This document shows, piece by piece, positions 45,264-52,475 of a stretch of 64,000 bases of DNA (within the stretch, counting starts at the first letter, position 1; every line of letters begins with the position of its first letter). The stretch covers positions 901,001 through 965,000 of the forward strand of contig NZ_CP038141.1 in the NCBI RefSeq assembly GCF_006542355.1, read 5' to 3'. The notes under the pieces were generated by a model. The model saw nothing but the letters and a program-made list of their open reading frames with translations, searched no databases and was not told where the DNA came from. Both the position numbers and the translations under genes were made by a program. The stretch comes from Swingsia samuiensis. GTDB lineage: Bacteria > Pseudomonadota > Alphaproteobacteria > Acetobacterales > Acetobacteraceae.

Positions 45264-46303
45264 TTGAGATTCGTGCTGCTTGCTCCCCAGGCGAATTACG
45301 CATTGCTGCAATTGAGAATGACACTTTTCTCTATGCAGGGCTTTGGCGCCTAGGGCAGCCAGATGGATTTGATGATTGGCATATTGTCCGGATCCAAACG
45401 ATAGCACCAGCCTTAGGGGGTGCCTTTGTCACACTTTTTAATGGGCAAAGTGGCTTTCTATCTTCACGAAAGCTTATGACAGAAGGGGCCCTTGTTAGTG
45501 CTCGCGTTACTCGATCAGCTCAGAATGGAAAGGGGTTACGCCTTAGGCCTGCTGAAGATCCACCTTCATCTTTTCATGAACCAGCCTTAATTCAGCATGG
45601 AATGTCTCCTCTTGAAGAGGTGGCAAACCGTTTTCAAGACGCAACTATTTTTGTTGATGATGCGGCCATAGCAGCCCGACTTCCTTTACATCTCAGACCT
45701 CGTATAAAAACTTGTCTTAATGCTTTCGATTCAACCATTGAGACTGAATTTGATGAGCTCGGGTCAAATACGGTTGACCTAGGCTTAATGACAGCCAGTA
45801 TTTTCCCAACACCCGCTCTTGTTGCCATCGATCTCGACAGCCATAAAAACCCAGATTTTAAAAGTAATGTTTCTTCCTTTGCGCCGCTGTCACGCCAAAT
45901 AGCTTTAAGAAATTTGTCTGGTACACTCTTAATTGATCCTGCTGGTGTCAAAACACGTAAACGCTCAGCTCTTGTAAGTTTTTTACAAGACGCCATGAAA
46001 GATGACCCTCTTAAACCAAACGTTTTAGGAGTAACGCCCTCTGGTCTTCTTGAAATAACCCGTCCACGAAAACGCCCGCCTCTTCATGAACTTTTAACTT
46101 CGCCTCACGGGCAAGCACTTAATATCTTACGACACATTCTTCGAGAAAATCGTTCTGGAACAAAGTTAACAGCTTCTATTCCTCTTATTACAGCCCTAGA
46201 AAACGATCCGCTTGCACTAAAAGACTTTATCTCGCGTCGTGCAAGCCCTATTGAGCTTGCTATAAATCCGAATGCTGCTCCAACAGAATGGAGGCTATCA
46301 TGA
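45251..46303 (+). CDS. rng: Ribonuclease E/G family protein, short form
   Basis: 350 residues against about 490 for E. coli RNase G. GTG start at 45251 (GTG 45260 is possible). An S1-like piece (GALVSARVTRSAQNGKG) is followed by the catalytic core, with candidate metal aspartates in LVAIDLDSH and TLLIDPAGV and the GLLEITRPRKRPPL end. The CPxCxG zinc link and small domain of RNase E/G are absent. This shortened build seems to be the local standard in the family. Known role: endonuclease in rRNA and mRNA processing. Coupled to maf and yacG. Confidence 0.85.
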   Translation: MDRVIEIRAACSPGELRIAAIENDTFLYAGLWRLGQPDGFDDWHIVRIQTIAPALGGAFVTLFNGQSGFLSSRKLMTEGALVSARVTRSAQNGKGLRLRPAEDPPSSFHEPALIQHGMSPLEEVANRFQDATIFVDDAAIAARLPLHLRPRIKTCLNAFDSTIETEFDELGSNTVDLGLMTASIFPTPALVAIDLDSHKNPDFKSNVSSFAPLSRQIALRNLSGTLLIDPAGVKTRKRSALVSFLQDAMKDDPLKPNVLGVTPSGLLEITRPRKRPPLHELLTSPHGQALNILRHILRENRSGTKLTASIPLITALENDPLALKDFISRRASPIELAINPNAAPTEWRLS

Positions 46304-46470
46304 ATTCTCGATGCCCGATTTGCCATCAACAGACCGAACCAAAGTTTCGACCTTTCTGCTCCCAACATTGCGCCAATGTTGACCTCGGTCGGTGGTTTAA
46401 TGGAAATTACCGTGTCCCTTCATTCAGACAGGATAATGAAGAAGAAACTGAAGATTATAACGAAAGATAG
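46300..46470 (+). CDS. yacG: DNA gyrase inhibitor YacG (zinc protein)
   Basis: 56 residues from ATG 46300, which overlaps the rng stop as ATGA; the ORF extends 12 nt upstream. Four zinc cysteines CPICHQ ... FCSQHCANVDLGRWFNGNYRVP match YacG. Known role: binds GyrB and inhibits gyrase. Last gene of the infA-maf-rng-yacG run, then tRNA-Phe. Confidence 0.92.
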   Translation: MNSRCPICHQQTEPKFRPFCSQHCANVDLGRWFNGNYRVPSFRQDNEEETEDYNER

Positions 46471-46540
46471 GGTTGATCATTCTTTTAATATAAGCTAAAC
46501 GCTTCTCACAACAGCAGGTTATACGCCTTCTTTGAGATGT

Positions 46541-46616
46541 GCCCAAGTAGCTCAGTTGGTAGAGCATGCGACTGAAAATCGCAGTGTCGGTGGTTCGATC
46601 CCGCCCTTGGGCACCA
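46541..46616 (+). tRNA. tRNA-Phe(GAA)
   Basis: 76 nt with encoded CCA. Acceptor GCCCAAG/CTTGGGC, D arm GCTCAGTTGGTAGAGC, anticodon loop CTGAAAA (GAA), T arm GGTGG-TTCGATC-CCGCC. All four stems pair. No attachment-site duplication was noticed downstream. Confidence 0.97.
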
Positions 46617-46735
46617 TTCTATCTCCCGTATTTTTTGTATTTTCAGCAGTTAATTATTGCTTAATTGCTGTTTCTTTTCTCCCCTGACATAACTAATTTG
46701 ATTATTAAATCTTATTACGTTTCAGGATTTCGTTA

Positions 46736-47788
46736 ATGAAAAAGCGTCCACTGGGTCTCACAGATATCTTAGTCAGTGAAATCTGCTTAGGTACCATGAC
46801 TTTCGGCCAACAAAACACAGAAGCTGAAGGGCATGAGCAACTGGATTTTGCTCTTGATCATGGTATCAACTTTATTGATACCGCTGAGCTTTATTCTATT
46901 CCCCCAAAAGCGGAAACCTATGGTTCAACAGAAACGATTATCGGCTCTTGGCTAAAAAAACGCGGCAATCGTGACAAGCTAATTATCGCAAGTAAGGTTG
47001 TTGGAAGGAGCAAATCTCCTTGGTTTCGTCCAAATGGGGAAGAAGCTCGTCTAACACCTTCTCAGATTCGTTATGCTCTAGAAAACTCCCTAAAACGACT
47101 ACAGACTGATTATATTGACCTTTACCAGCTTCATTGGCCGGATCGAAATATTGGCTTATTTGGGGAAGGTGGAACCACCTTTTATGATATTCCACATGAT
47201 AAAAACGAGGTTCCTATTGAAGAAACTTTAGGCGCCTTAGGCGACCTTGTTCAAGAAGGAAAAATACGCCATGTTGGATTATCAAATGAAACAGCGTGGG
47301 GAACATCGCAGTTTTTAGAGAACTCCAAAACAAAAAATCTTCCTCGAGTAGTTTCAATCCAAAACGCTTATAATCTTATCAACCGCACCTTTGAGATCGG
47401 GCTTGCGGAAATGTCTCTTCGTGAAAAGGTTGGATTATTGGCCTATTCACCTCTCGCTCAAGGCTATCTGACTGGGAAGTACTTGAATGGCGCTCGCCCT
47501 GCAGGGGCTCGAACCACCTTATTTGATCGTGGACAACGCTACCAAAAGCCCAGCGTGGATGAGGCAATTAAAGCATATCACCAACTTGCGCTCGCAGAAA
47601 ATATTGACCCTGTCCAACTTGCTATTGCTTTTGTAACGTCTCGTCCGTTTGTTACATCAAATATCATTGGAGCGACGAGTATTGAACAATTAAAGGTCAT
47701 TTTAGGAGCAAGTTCTGTAAAAATAACCCCCGAACTAGAAGAGAAAATAAACGCAATCCATCAGGTTTATTCTAATCCAGCGCCTTAA
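46736..47788 (+). CDS. Aldo/keto reductase, Tas-like
   Basis: 350 residues. KKRPLGLTDILVSEICLGTMTFG start, catalytic Asp/Tyr in FIDTAELYSIPPKAETYGSTE, Lys in KLIIASKVVG, His in DLYQLHWPDRN. Length and inserts (GRSKSPWFRPNGEEARL) match E. coli Tas. NADP(H)-dependent oxidoreductase; substrate unknown. The IS6 element begins 2 nt after its stop. Confidence 0.9.
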   Translation: MKKRPLGLTDILVSEICLGTMTFGQQNTEAEGHEQLDFALDHGINFIDTAELYSIPPKAETYGSTETIIGSWLKKRGNRDKLIIASKVVGRSKSPWFRPNGEEARLTPSQIRYALENSLKRLQTDYIDLYQLHWPDRNIGLFGEGGTTFYDIPHDKNEVPIEETLGALGDLVQEGKIRHVGLSNETAWGTSQFLENSKTKNLPRVVSIQNAYNLINRTFEIGLAEMSLREKVGLLAYSPLAQGYLTGKYLNGARPAGARTTLFDRGQRYQKPSVDEAIKAYHQLALAENIDPVQLAIAFVTSRPFVTSNIIGATSIEQLKVILGASSVKITPELEEKINAIHQVYSNPAP

Positions 47789-47790
47789 AG

Positions 47791-48312
47791 GGTGCTGGCA
47801 CGTTCAGTTCACCGTGTTAAACGGCGCGGATGAACAAGCCCACAGTACGTTACAAATGGCATCGCTTTCCACGTGAGTTAATTGCGCACGCAGTGTGGCT
47901 GTATTTCCGTTTTCCATTGAGCTTTCGCTTGATTGAAGAAATGGCTCGAACGTGGGATTGTGGTGTCATTTGTAACGATCCGTCGGCTGCAGCCTGAAAT
48001 TTGGTATGGCTTATGCACGTCGTTTAAAACGCAAAGTCGCCAAACCTGGAGATGTATGGCATCTCGACGAAGTGAGGATCGTAAGTAAAGGAAAGCCTCA
48101 TTGGCTATGACGTGCTGTAGACCAAGACGGCTATATCCTTGATGAAATCTTACAGACACGGCGCAATACCAAAGCCGCTAACGTCTATGCTCTCATACGA
48201 CACAGTCATCGTATCCAAGCCTTAGCTCAGTGGAATACTGCAACTTCTCTCACAGCATAAAGTCACTCAAATCCACACACACTCAAACCAAAAAACTTGA
48301 TGTAACAGCACC
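47791..48312 (+). mobile_element. Internally deleted IS6-family element, copy 1 (522 bp)
   Basis: Left end GGTGCTGGCACGTTCAG and right end CTTGATGTAACAGCACC are imperfect inverted repeats (shared GGTGCTG and AC positions), as expected for IS6 ends. Inside is a decayed transposase with a large in-frame internal deletion that it shares with copy 2 at 50375-50885. No 8-bp target duplication (CCTTAAAG against GTCAGTAA). Too short to be autonomous. Confidence 0.8.
47830..48260 (+). pseudogene. IS6 transposase remnant, copy 1
   Basis: Starts MNKPTVRYKWHRFPRELIAH and continues AVWLYFRFPLSFRLIEEM, IS6-like, but has several stops and frameshifts in the middle. The last part reads ILQTRRNTKAAN and jumps directly to ALIRHSHRIQALAQW, the normal C-terminus, so about 90 residues of catalytic domain are missing. 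Non-functional. Confidence 0.82.
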
Positions 48313-48392
48313 GTCAGTAAACGCTGAGCAGCTTTAGTATTGCGCCGTGTCTGTAAGATTTCATCAAGGATATAACCGTCTTGGTCTACAGC
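48313..48392 (-). mobile_element. 80-bp IS6 transposase fragment, inverted
   Basis: On the minus strand it reads AVDQDGYILDEILQT then RRNTKAAQRLLT without a stop. 60 of 62 bases at 48331-48392 match copy 1 (48114-48175). Unlike the two longer copies it keeps the sequence beyond KAA (QRLLT), so it derives from an undeleted relative. It starts exactly where copy 1 ends, and its other end supplies the stop codon of the neighbouring gene. Confidence 0.8.
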
Positions 48393-48826
48393 TTCCCATC
48401 AAGCTTAAAGATATACCACCCCCCTCTATGAGCAGCTTCATAATGATCAATGGAGTAATGATGAAGGTGAGCCCACAGTATAAGTAAAGGAGAATGCAAA
48501 ACTGGAAAGACTATCATCCAAAGAATAGAAAAAATAAAAAGGAAACTTTCCACAGGCTGTGATTTTTTATTATTTCTAATTACCGCTATAATCATAGCTA
48601 AATCCAAAAAAACAAAACCATATCCTCCTAATAATCCAGTTTCTACACTAGATTCTTTTACAAAATTATTTTTTCCATCCAATTTTAACAAATCTGGAAT
48701 TGTTAGGTATTTATTTATCAAAATTGATAAAATAGAAAACAAAGAAAGAACGCTTATTGCCATAATTACTTTAAAGACACTAGGCCTTGGCGTTGTAAAT
48801 AAAACCCATCCCTTTATTTTTTTCAT
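48386..48826 (-). CDS. Small multi-span membrane protein, candidate immunity protein
   Basis: 146 residues with hydrophobic segments at about 18-37, 63-84 and 93-120 (the last long enough for one or two spans) and a basic, aromatic tail. No named family recognised. It begins 9 nt after the stop of the candidate toxin gene, with AGGATGAGG as ribosome binding site over that stop, so the two are translated together. Three or four spans and this position are what immunity proteins of pore-forming colicins show; the function is inference. The last Leu codon and the TAG lie inside the inverted IS6 fragment, so the native C-terminus is probably lost or altered. Base composition is markedly AT-rich. 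Confidence 0.6.
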   Translation of the reverse strand: MKKIKGWVLFTTPRPSVFKVIMAISVLSLFSILSILINKYLTIPDLLKLDGKNNFVKESSVETGLLGGYGFVFLDLAMIIAVIRNNKKSQPVESFLFIFSILWMIVFPVLHSPLLILWAHLHHYSIDHYEAAHRGGWYIFKLDGKL

Positions 48827-48835
48827 GGCCTCATC

Positions 48836-49810
48836 CTAGTAGGAGAAATACACACCTGGATAAGAAATCAAACTTTTACATTCAGATCCAATACTATGTG
48901 CATATTCTTTAATATTTTTTGCATAATATTTCGTCATATCTTTTCCTACAGACTCAAACGCCTCTCCTGTAGATTTAATGGCCTGTTCTGTAACCGTAAT
49001 CGCATTATCAATGTATGTACCTTCTATTTGTTTTGCAAGAGCAATAGCTTTATCTGTTAAATGATAGCTATTATCTAAAGCAGTAATACCCATACTAGCA
49101 ATTAAGGATACCCCGGCTACTACGCAAAAGGTGGCCACCACAGGCATAGCACTTCCAACAACCAGCCCTACCACTGTTCCAATTGCCGTCGCAGCCAAAG
49201 CCTGAACTACATCGCTTAAAATTGTAACCTCTAAGCGGGTCATATCAAATTTATCTTGAAGACATTCATGTACAATGTCCCAAGCTACCACACAAACTAT
49301 TGCTATTTTCGTTCCTTTACCCGCTTCTTTTAACATTTCTGCTTTTCCAACCACTAGGCCCATTTCTTTAATGATTGGATTTTCTTTTAAATATGTTGTC
49401 CCTGAGAGTTTCGCCCGCAATCCAGGGCGACCTTTAAACACTACTATCTCTTTCCCTGAGCGGCTTATTTTAAGATAAGCAGACCCTTTTATTCCTAGAA
49501 TAGTAATTTGTTTAATAGCGCTTCTTCCATTGTTATAGGCATCATGTAAACCAAACATATCAATATAGTAATTATCTTTTAAATATGAATTAGCACTATC
49601 TATAACAGCAAAAGGATTTGGTGGGCGACGATCCCAATCACTAACCCAATTATCAGCCATCTTTGAAGGAGATTTCGAGGTTGGGATCTGAGAACGTAAA
49701 GAAGCTAGATTCGTTGGGCACATTGCCTTGTGATCCTCAGCGAGCAATACGTTAAATTGCTGAAGCGTCATAATAAAGATTTCGCTATCTTCGTGTGGTA
49801 CTGTGCTCAT
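48836..49810 (-). CDS. Candidate pore-forming-type toxin/effector
   Basis: 324 residues, no signal peptide. N-terminal half (1-145) is soluble, with FMGL-like aromatic patches and the segment KEIVVFKGRPGLRAKLSGTTYLKE. A hydrophobic stretch lies at 168-182, then a long Ala/Gly/Val hairpin at 201-244 (VVQALAATAIGTVVGLVVGS ... VVAGVSLIASMGITAL), then an amphipathic helical tail of about 80 residues. The central hydrophobic hairpin in a helical domain resembles pore-forming colicin and some polymorphic-toxin tips; I cannot name a family with certainty. No receptor, PAAR or Rhs module is present. Bicistronic with the small membrane protein. Located in an IS6-bounded islet. Confidence 0.5.
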   Translation of the reverse strand: MSTVPHEDSEIFIMTLQQFNVLLAEDHKAMCPTNLASLRSQIPTSKSPSKMADNWVSDWDRRPPNPFAVIDSANSYLKDNYYIDMFGLHDAYNNGRSAIKQITILGIKGSAYLKISRSGKEIVVFKGRPGLRAKLSGTTYLKENPIIKEMGLVVGKAEMLKEAGKGTKIAIVCVVAWDIVHECLQDKFDMTRLEVTILSDVVQALAATAIGTVVGLVVGSAMPVVATFCVVAGVSLIASMGITALDNSYHLTDKAIALAKQIEGTYIDNAITVTEQAIKSTGEAFESVGKDMTKYYAKNIKEYAHSIGSECKSLISYPGVYFSY

Positions 49811-50044
49811 ATAGCCTCTTTAATCAATTTTTTCAAAGTGTTATTTAATTTAAAACAATAAATCCAAAAGTTTTGAAATTTATTATAAATAAATAAGCAC
49901 TACTTCCTTCATTTTAGTAAATGAGTTTATTTCAAATTTAATTTCACAAGGCAATATATTTATTTTGGTCCTTTTAAAAATTTTAGGTATCATCTTGATG
50001 CCCCTGTTGGAAACCGCTGCCGGTGTTAGCGTAGGGCTTGGCAG

Positions 50045-50374
50045 ATGAGTGATTTCAAGGATCGTCATTTTCGTGGTGAAGTGATCTTATGGGCGGTGCG
50101 TTGGTATTGCTGTTATGGGATCAGCTATCGCGACCTTGAAACGATGCTCTGTGAGCGCGGTGTCCACGTTGATCACTAACGATCTACTGTTGGGTTCAGC
50201 GCTATGCGCCTGAGATGGAAAAGCGGCTTTGGGGGTATTGGAAACGTCCGTCCTTTTCCCGTAGCTGGCGGGTGGATGAGACCTAATATCAAGGTCAAAG
50301 AGAAAAGGGCGTATCTCTATTTGGCGCTCGATAAAAACGGCGAGACGATTGATTGTTCCTATCGCCGACCCGAA
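50045..50374 (+). pseudogene. IS6-family transposase remnant, second type, truncated
   Basis: Starts MSDFKDRHFRGEVILWAVRW then YCCYGISYRDLETMLCERG, a classic IS6/IS26-like N-terminus. A TAA and two frameshifts follow; shifted frames read YAPEMEKRL, WRVDET and IKVKEKRAYLYLALDKNGETID. It stops abruptly at 50374 where deleted IS6 copy 2 begins; the rest is gone. The 234 nt before it (49811-50044) are AT-rich and hold no gene I can support. Confidence 0.85.
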
Positions 50375-50885
50375 GGTGCTGTCTCGTTAACTCTGTCGTG
50401 TTAGACGGTATGCATGACTGCGTCTCCAGTAAGTTACAAACGGCATCGTTTTCCGCGTGAGCTGGTAGCCCATGCGGTGTGGCTGTATTTTCGTTTCCTT
50501 TAAGCTTTCGCTTGATTGAGGAAATGCTGCTCGAACGTGGGATTATGGTGTCGTATGAGACCATTCGTCTCTGGATCCTGAAATTCGGCGCAACTTATGC
50601 TCGTCGCTTAAAGCACAAAACCGCCAAGTCTGGGAATATATGGCATCTCGACGAGGTAAGGATCGTCATCGGTGGCAAGGCGCACTGGCTATGCCGTGTG
50701 CCGTCGATCAGGACGGCTATATCCTTGATGAAATCTTACAGACACGGCTTAACACCAACGCTCTCATACGACACAGTCATCGCATACAAGCCTTCGCTCA
50801 ATGGAAGAGCGCAGCCTCTCTCCCTGCATGCATTAACCCAAAAAGCGCTTATATCACAACCGTCATAAGTTAACGTGATAGCACC
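50375..50885 (+). mobile_element. Internally deleted IS6-family element, copy 2 (511 bp)
   Basis: Left end GGTGCTGTCTCGTTAACTC aligns with copy 1's left end; right end GTGATAGCACC aligns with GTAACAGCACC. Same orientation as copy 1, so the two form direct repeats around the 48.3-50.0 kb genes. It is inserted into the remnant at 50045-50374. No target duplication (GACCCGAA against TCTTAAAA). Confidence 0.8.
50414..50873 (+). pseudogene. IS6 transposase remnant, copy 2
   Basis: Starts MTASPVSYKRHRFPRELVAH. It has one early stop (CGTTTCCTTTAAGC region) and a later frameshift. LIEEMLLERGIMVSYETIRL and GNIWHLDEVRI are well preserved. It reads EILQTRLNT then jumps to NALIRHSHRIQAFAQWKSA, the same kind of deletion of about 90 residues as copy 1. 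Better preserved than copy 1 but not functional. Confidence 0.83.
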
Positions 50886-50895
50886 TCTTAAAATT

Positions 50896-50930
50896 ACACA
50901 TTGGGTAATGGCCCTTATGCCATTACCAAT
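50896..50930 (-). terminator. Hairpin at the 3' end of the MATE gene
   Basis: TTGGGTAATGGC (50901-50912) pairs with GCCATTACCAA (50919-50929), one bulge. It overlaps the MATE stop codon; the T-run on the minus strand is weak, so termination is only probable. Confidence 0.5.
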
Positions 50931-52305
50931 TACAACTATGGGGCCCAAGCTTTTTTATGACACGGAAAGCCGTTAATGCGGCTAATGTCCCAAACAGAAC
51001 AACACCAAGAGCTTGTCCAACCAAAACCCCGATAGGACCATAATAATGCCCAATCCAAACAAATGGTATCGTTCCTAATGTTGCACGCCCCCAATTAAAG
51101 CCTGTTGAATAAAAAGGGTGGCCTAAATTATTAAACGCTGTATTTGATACAAATAATAAACCGACAAACATGTAACTCATAACAAGCCAAGAACAAAAAA
51201 TCTTTACTATCCCAACGCCTTCACCATGAATATTAAACAAACTTACAATTATATTTTGTCCTGCGGCTAACACTAGCCAAGTTATTCCAACACATAAGCC
51301 AGTTAATTTTAAGGCAGCCATCAACGTTTCTTTTACACGGTCAAACTGGTGTGCTCCAAGGTTTTGAGCCATAATAGGACCAACAGATCCTGTAAGAGCA
51401 AAAACCAAAGCAAATGCAACAGGGACAATACGATCTATCGTTGCCTGTCCAGAAACCGCATTAAGCCCAAATTGAGCCATGGCATGTGTGACAAATAATC
51501 CCCCGACAGGGGTCGCCAAATTGGTTGCTATCGCAGGCAATGCTATTCGACCAATATATTTTATAGACGGAATGAAATCCTCTTTTTGAGGCCACTCCAA
51601 CATTCTATGCCCTTTTAAATTCAGAAATCCACTCGTCACCACTGCACAACGGGCAAGAACAGTACTTATTGCAGCCCCTTCAAGCCCTAAATGCAACAAA
51701 AAAATCATAATCGGATCAAGCGTTGCTGAAACAAAAGCACCAGTTAGCGTAACTCGCATAGCTCGCTTTGCATCACCTACAGCTCTTAAAAGAGCTGATA
51801 AGGCCATTCCTAAACACATCAAAGGTAAGGCGGGCGATATAATTGAGAAAAAATATACCGCATTTTGTAAAGCCTCCCCTTGTGCACCAAGAAGAGCTAA
51901 AATTTTTCGTGAAAAAATAGCCGTTGTTATTCCAACTAAACCAGCCAGACTAACCATCACAATAATAAAAGCCGACCCTAACCGACGCGCCTTTGCATGC
52001 TGCCTTGCACCAATCAGACGTCCTGTACAGGCACCTAGCCCAATCGTCATCCCAATCGAAATTGCTATTTGCACATAATTAATTGATGCAGAAAAAGCGA
52101 TTGCAGCCGTTAAGGCAGGGTTATGCAAATATGATATATAAAAATAATTCAATAAATCGACAGCAAAAACAGCCATTAAACCAATGGCGCCCATACCTGC
52201 CATCGTTATGACATGCCTCATAATACTACCATGCACAAACCGCGCCGGCTTTATAGACTCATCTGGAATTTCTGGCTTCTCTGAATTTTCCGATGATTTT
52301 TGCAT
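50923..52305 (-). CDS. MATE family efflux transporter
   Basis: 460 residues, twelve predicted membrane segments in two halves. Typical MATE sequences are YISYLHNPALTAAIAFSASI near 55-75 and LNAVSGQATIDRIVPVAFAL near 280-300. Known role: cation-coupled (Na+ or H+) exporter of cationic drugs and metabolites. Single gene next to the IS islet; its 3' end is within 40 nt of IS copy 2 but it appears intact, with normal length. Confidence 0.88.
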   Translation of the reverse strand: MQKSSENSEKPEIPDESIKPARFVHGSIMRHVITMAGMGAIGLMAVFAVDLLNYFYISYLHNPALTAAIAFSASINYVQIAISIGMTIGLGACTGRLIGARQHAKARRLGSAFIIVMVSLAGLVGITTAIFSRKILALLGAQGEALQNAVYFFSIISPALPLMCLGMALSALLRAVGDAKRAMRVTLTGAFVSATLDPIMIFLLHLGLEGAAISTVLARCAVVTSGFLNLKGHRMLEWPQKEDFIPSIKYIGRIALPAIATNLATPVGGLFVTHAMAQFGLNAVSGQATIDRIVPVAFALVFALTGSVGPIMAQNLGAHQFDRVKETLMAALKLTGLCVGITWLVLAAGQNIIVSLFNIHGEGVGIVKIFCSWLVMSYMFVGLLFVSNTAFNNLGHPFYSTGFNWGRATLGTIPFVWIGHYYGPIGVLVGQALGVVLFGTLAALTAFRVIKKLGPHSCNW

Positions 52306-52475
52306 ACCTTAATCTTTTATCTCATCTTTCATCAAAGAAAGCATATTCTTCGAATACGTTAGGATAATTAATCAAAAATCAAACGATTATAAGGAATTTA
52401 TTAACCTAGCTTATGGAATCCTCAAAAAACATACTTTTAAACGTCGCTCCTTAACGAAATGTCAGGATTCCTCTA

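Noticed and set aside
46541-46735. tRNA-Phe as an island attachment site
   Set aside because: No duplicated 3' tRNA end and no integrase gene are visible; the IS islet starts after an intact core gene.
47783-48320. Target-site duplication around IS copy 1
   Set aside because: The flanking octamers CCTTAAAG and GTCAGTAA do not match; copy 2 flanks do not match either.
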